The notes under the pieces were generated by a model. It was not told the origin of the DNA, did no database searches, and worked only from the letters and a program-made list of their open reading frames with translations. Shown one piece after another: positions 14,220 to 15,408 of a stretch of 15,408 nt of DNA. The stretch's first letter is position 1, and each line of letters opens with the position of its first letter. A program made the position numbers and the translations under genes. The stretch is from NCBI GenBank assembly GCA_023436825.1, contig JAEZHS010000343.1, forward strand, positions 1 to 15,408, given 5' to 3'. This stretch comes from Pseudomonadota bacterium (lineage in GTDB: Bacteria > Pseudomonadota > Alphaproteobacteria > Reyranellales > Reyranellaceae).

Positions 14220-14263
14220 GCGGCTTCTCCCAAGGCTTGGATGCCCCGCCAGCATAGCGAGGT

Positions 14264-15408
14264 TCAGCCTGCCGCCGCCAGCGCCGGAGTTCCCTTGGTT
14301 TCACCGGTGGTAGGGGCTGCCTCTGCCGGCGTCCGTTCCAGCGAGGCGGGTGCCGCCTGCACGACGACGGCCGCGCCTTCCTTGGCGAATTCGATACCCA
14401 TGGCCGGGAAGACGTTGAACATGCGCTTCACGGCCTCGCGCTGGATGGCGGCCGGGTTGCCGGGCTTGGCGGTGAACTTGAAGCGGACCAGCAGGGCGTT
14501 GTCGGCGATGTCGGCCACGCCCTGCATCTTGAAGGGCGCGAGGATGTCGGCCTTGATCGCCGGGACTTCCATCATGTCCGCGCCGATCTTCTTCGCTGCC
14601 TTGCGCAGCTTCTCGATGTCGGTGTCGCGGGCGAAGCGCAGGTTGAACTTCACCGTGATCCAGTCGCGGCTGAAGTTGGTGATCTGGCCGAGCTGGCCGA
14701 ACGGGATGGTGTGGACCTGGCCGTTCTGGTGGCGCAGCTTGATCGAGCGCAGGGTGAAGCCCTCGACCGTGCCCTTGGCCTTGCCGCAATCGATGTATTC
14801 GCCGACGCGGAAGGCATCGTCGGACAGGTAGAAGATGCCGGAGACGATGTCCTTTACCAGCGTCTGGCTGCCGAACGAGATCGCGATGCCGAACACCGAG
14901 GCGCCGGCGATCAGCGGCGTGATGTTCACGCCGAAGGATTCGAGCGCGATCATCACCGCCACGATGGCGATCAGGACAGCTCCGGTCGCGCGCAGCAGCG
15001 GCATCATGGTGCTGATGCGCGAGGCCGGCGGCGCCGTGGCATCGCCGTCGGCGATCGCCTCGGCGGCGCTCTTGGTCTTGTGCGCCATGTAGGGATCGGT
15101 CGCGTACTTGAACAGCTCCCACACGACGTAGGCAATGAACAGCGTGAATCCAGCGGTGCGGGACGAGCGTGTGATCTGGTCCCATTGCGCCTCGTCGGCC
15201 AGCGCCAGGACCTGGACGACCCAGCTCTCGGCGATCGTGACGCCAACGCTGATCAGCACGGCAACCCGCACGCACCGCGCCACGACGTCGGGCAGCTTCG
15301 GCATGTCGCTGGCCGGCGTGCGGCCCTGGAGCTGCGAATCGAGGCGACGCACGAAAGCCTGCATCAGGGTTTCGAACATCAGCACGCCGACCACGAGGAC
15401 GAGGGTGA
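14264..15408 (-). CDS. MscS-family mechanosensitive ion channel (5' end cut by right edge)
   Basis: Inner-membrane channel that opens under membrane tension to release solutes during osmotic downshock. The frame is open to the last base of the window, so the N-terminus is missing; a GTG at 15394 sits inside a hydrophobic segment and is unlikely to be the true start. At least four further membrane segments are visible (for example VRVAVLISVGVTI, FTLFIAYVVWELF and AVLIAIVAVMIAL). They end in the pore-lining helix ITPLIAGASVFGIAISFGSQ and the MscS signature TLVKDIVSGIFYLSDDAFRVGEYI. The beta domain (GTVEGFTLRSIKLRHQNGQ, TIPFGQLGQITNFSRDW) and cytoplasmic alpha/beta domain follow. The C-terminus is an Ala/Pro/Thr-rich tail without recognised function. 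The extra N-terminal membrane region makes it larger than E. coli MscS, like the YbiO/MscM-type channels. Confidence 0.93.
   Translation of the reverse strand, partial: TLVLVVGVLMFETLMQAFVRRLDSQLQGRTPASDMPKLPDVVARCVRVAVLISVGVTIAESWVVQVLALADEAQWDQITRSSRTAGFTLFIAYVVWELFKYATDPYMAHKTKSAAEAIADGDATAPPASRISTMMPLLRATGAVLIAIVAVMIALESFGVNITPLIAGASVFGIAISFGSQTLVKDIVSGIFYLSDDAFRVGEYIDCGKAKGTVEGFTLRSIKLRHQNGQVHTIPFGQLGQITNFSRDWITVKFNLRFARDTDIEKLRKAAKKIGADMMEVPAIKADILAPFKMQGVADIADNALLVRFKFTAKPGNPAAIQREAVKRMFNVFPAMGIEFAKEGAAVVVQAAPASLERTPAEAAPTTGETKGTPALAAAG

Overview
The window is high-GC bacterial chromosome with tightly packed genes, many overlapping or nearly touching. The mix of dapB, a DUF2244 gene head-to-head with nth, DUF3303, and several solute-uptake and amide/peptide hydrolase genes fits a free-living alphaproteobacterium (Rhodospirillales/Hyphomicrobiales type, Reyranella-like at a guess). 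Genus cannot be settled from sequence alone. There is no phage, insertion sequence, CRISPR array, tRNA or rRNA that I can support.

Left third (1-5406) is a divergent transport/hydrolase locus. On the minus strand a family-5 (peptide/nickel type) ABC substrate-binding protein is followed by the first part of a DppB-type permease that runs off the window. On the plus strand, in close succession, lie a 64-aa AtzG/GatC-like small protein, an amidase-signature hydrolase, and a second substrate-binding protein clearly paralogous to the first. The 131-bp divergent gap holds a 30-nt imperfect palindrome and six copies of GCAAG/CTTGC arranged symmetrically, a good operator candidate. The simplest reading is one regulated unit that captures an amide- or ureido-containing compound, imports it and hydrolyses it with a two-subunit amidase. 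Substrate unknown.

Middle (5403-9578): a minus-strand pair, type II HAD hydrolase then an APH-fold kinase, overlapping by about 10 nt if a GTG start is used. Divergent from it is a plus-strand pair, DNA-3-methyladenine glycosylase I (tag) and an M81/MlrC-family metallopeptidase with no gap between them. A perfect 18-bp inverted repeat separates mlrC from a convergent DUF3303 gene.

Right part (9579-15408): dapB (lysine/diaminopimelate synthesis), then about 490 bp with no convincing gene but several hairpins and a short group II intron domain-V-like motif. Next are a DUF2244 membrane protein and nth (endonuclease III) in divergent orientation with touching starts. A minus-strand B12-binding radical SAM enzyme of unknown substrate, a YdhR-like monooxygenase-fold protein, and an MscS-type channel cut by the right edge complete the window.

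The most interesting items are the divergent two-SBP/amidase locus with its operator-like repeat array, the unexplained structured gap after dapB, and the orphan radical SAM/B12 enzyme.
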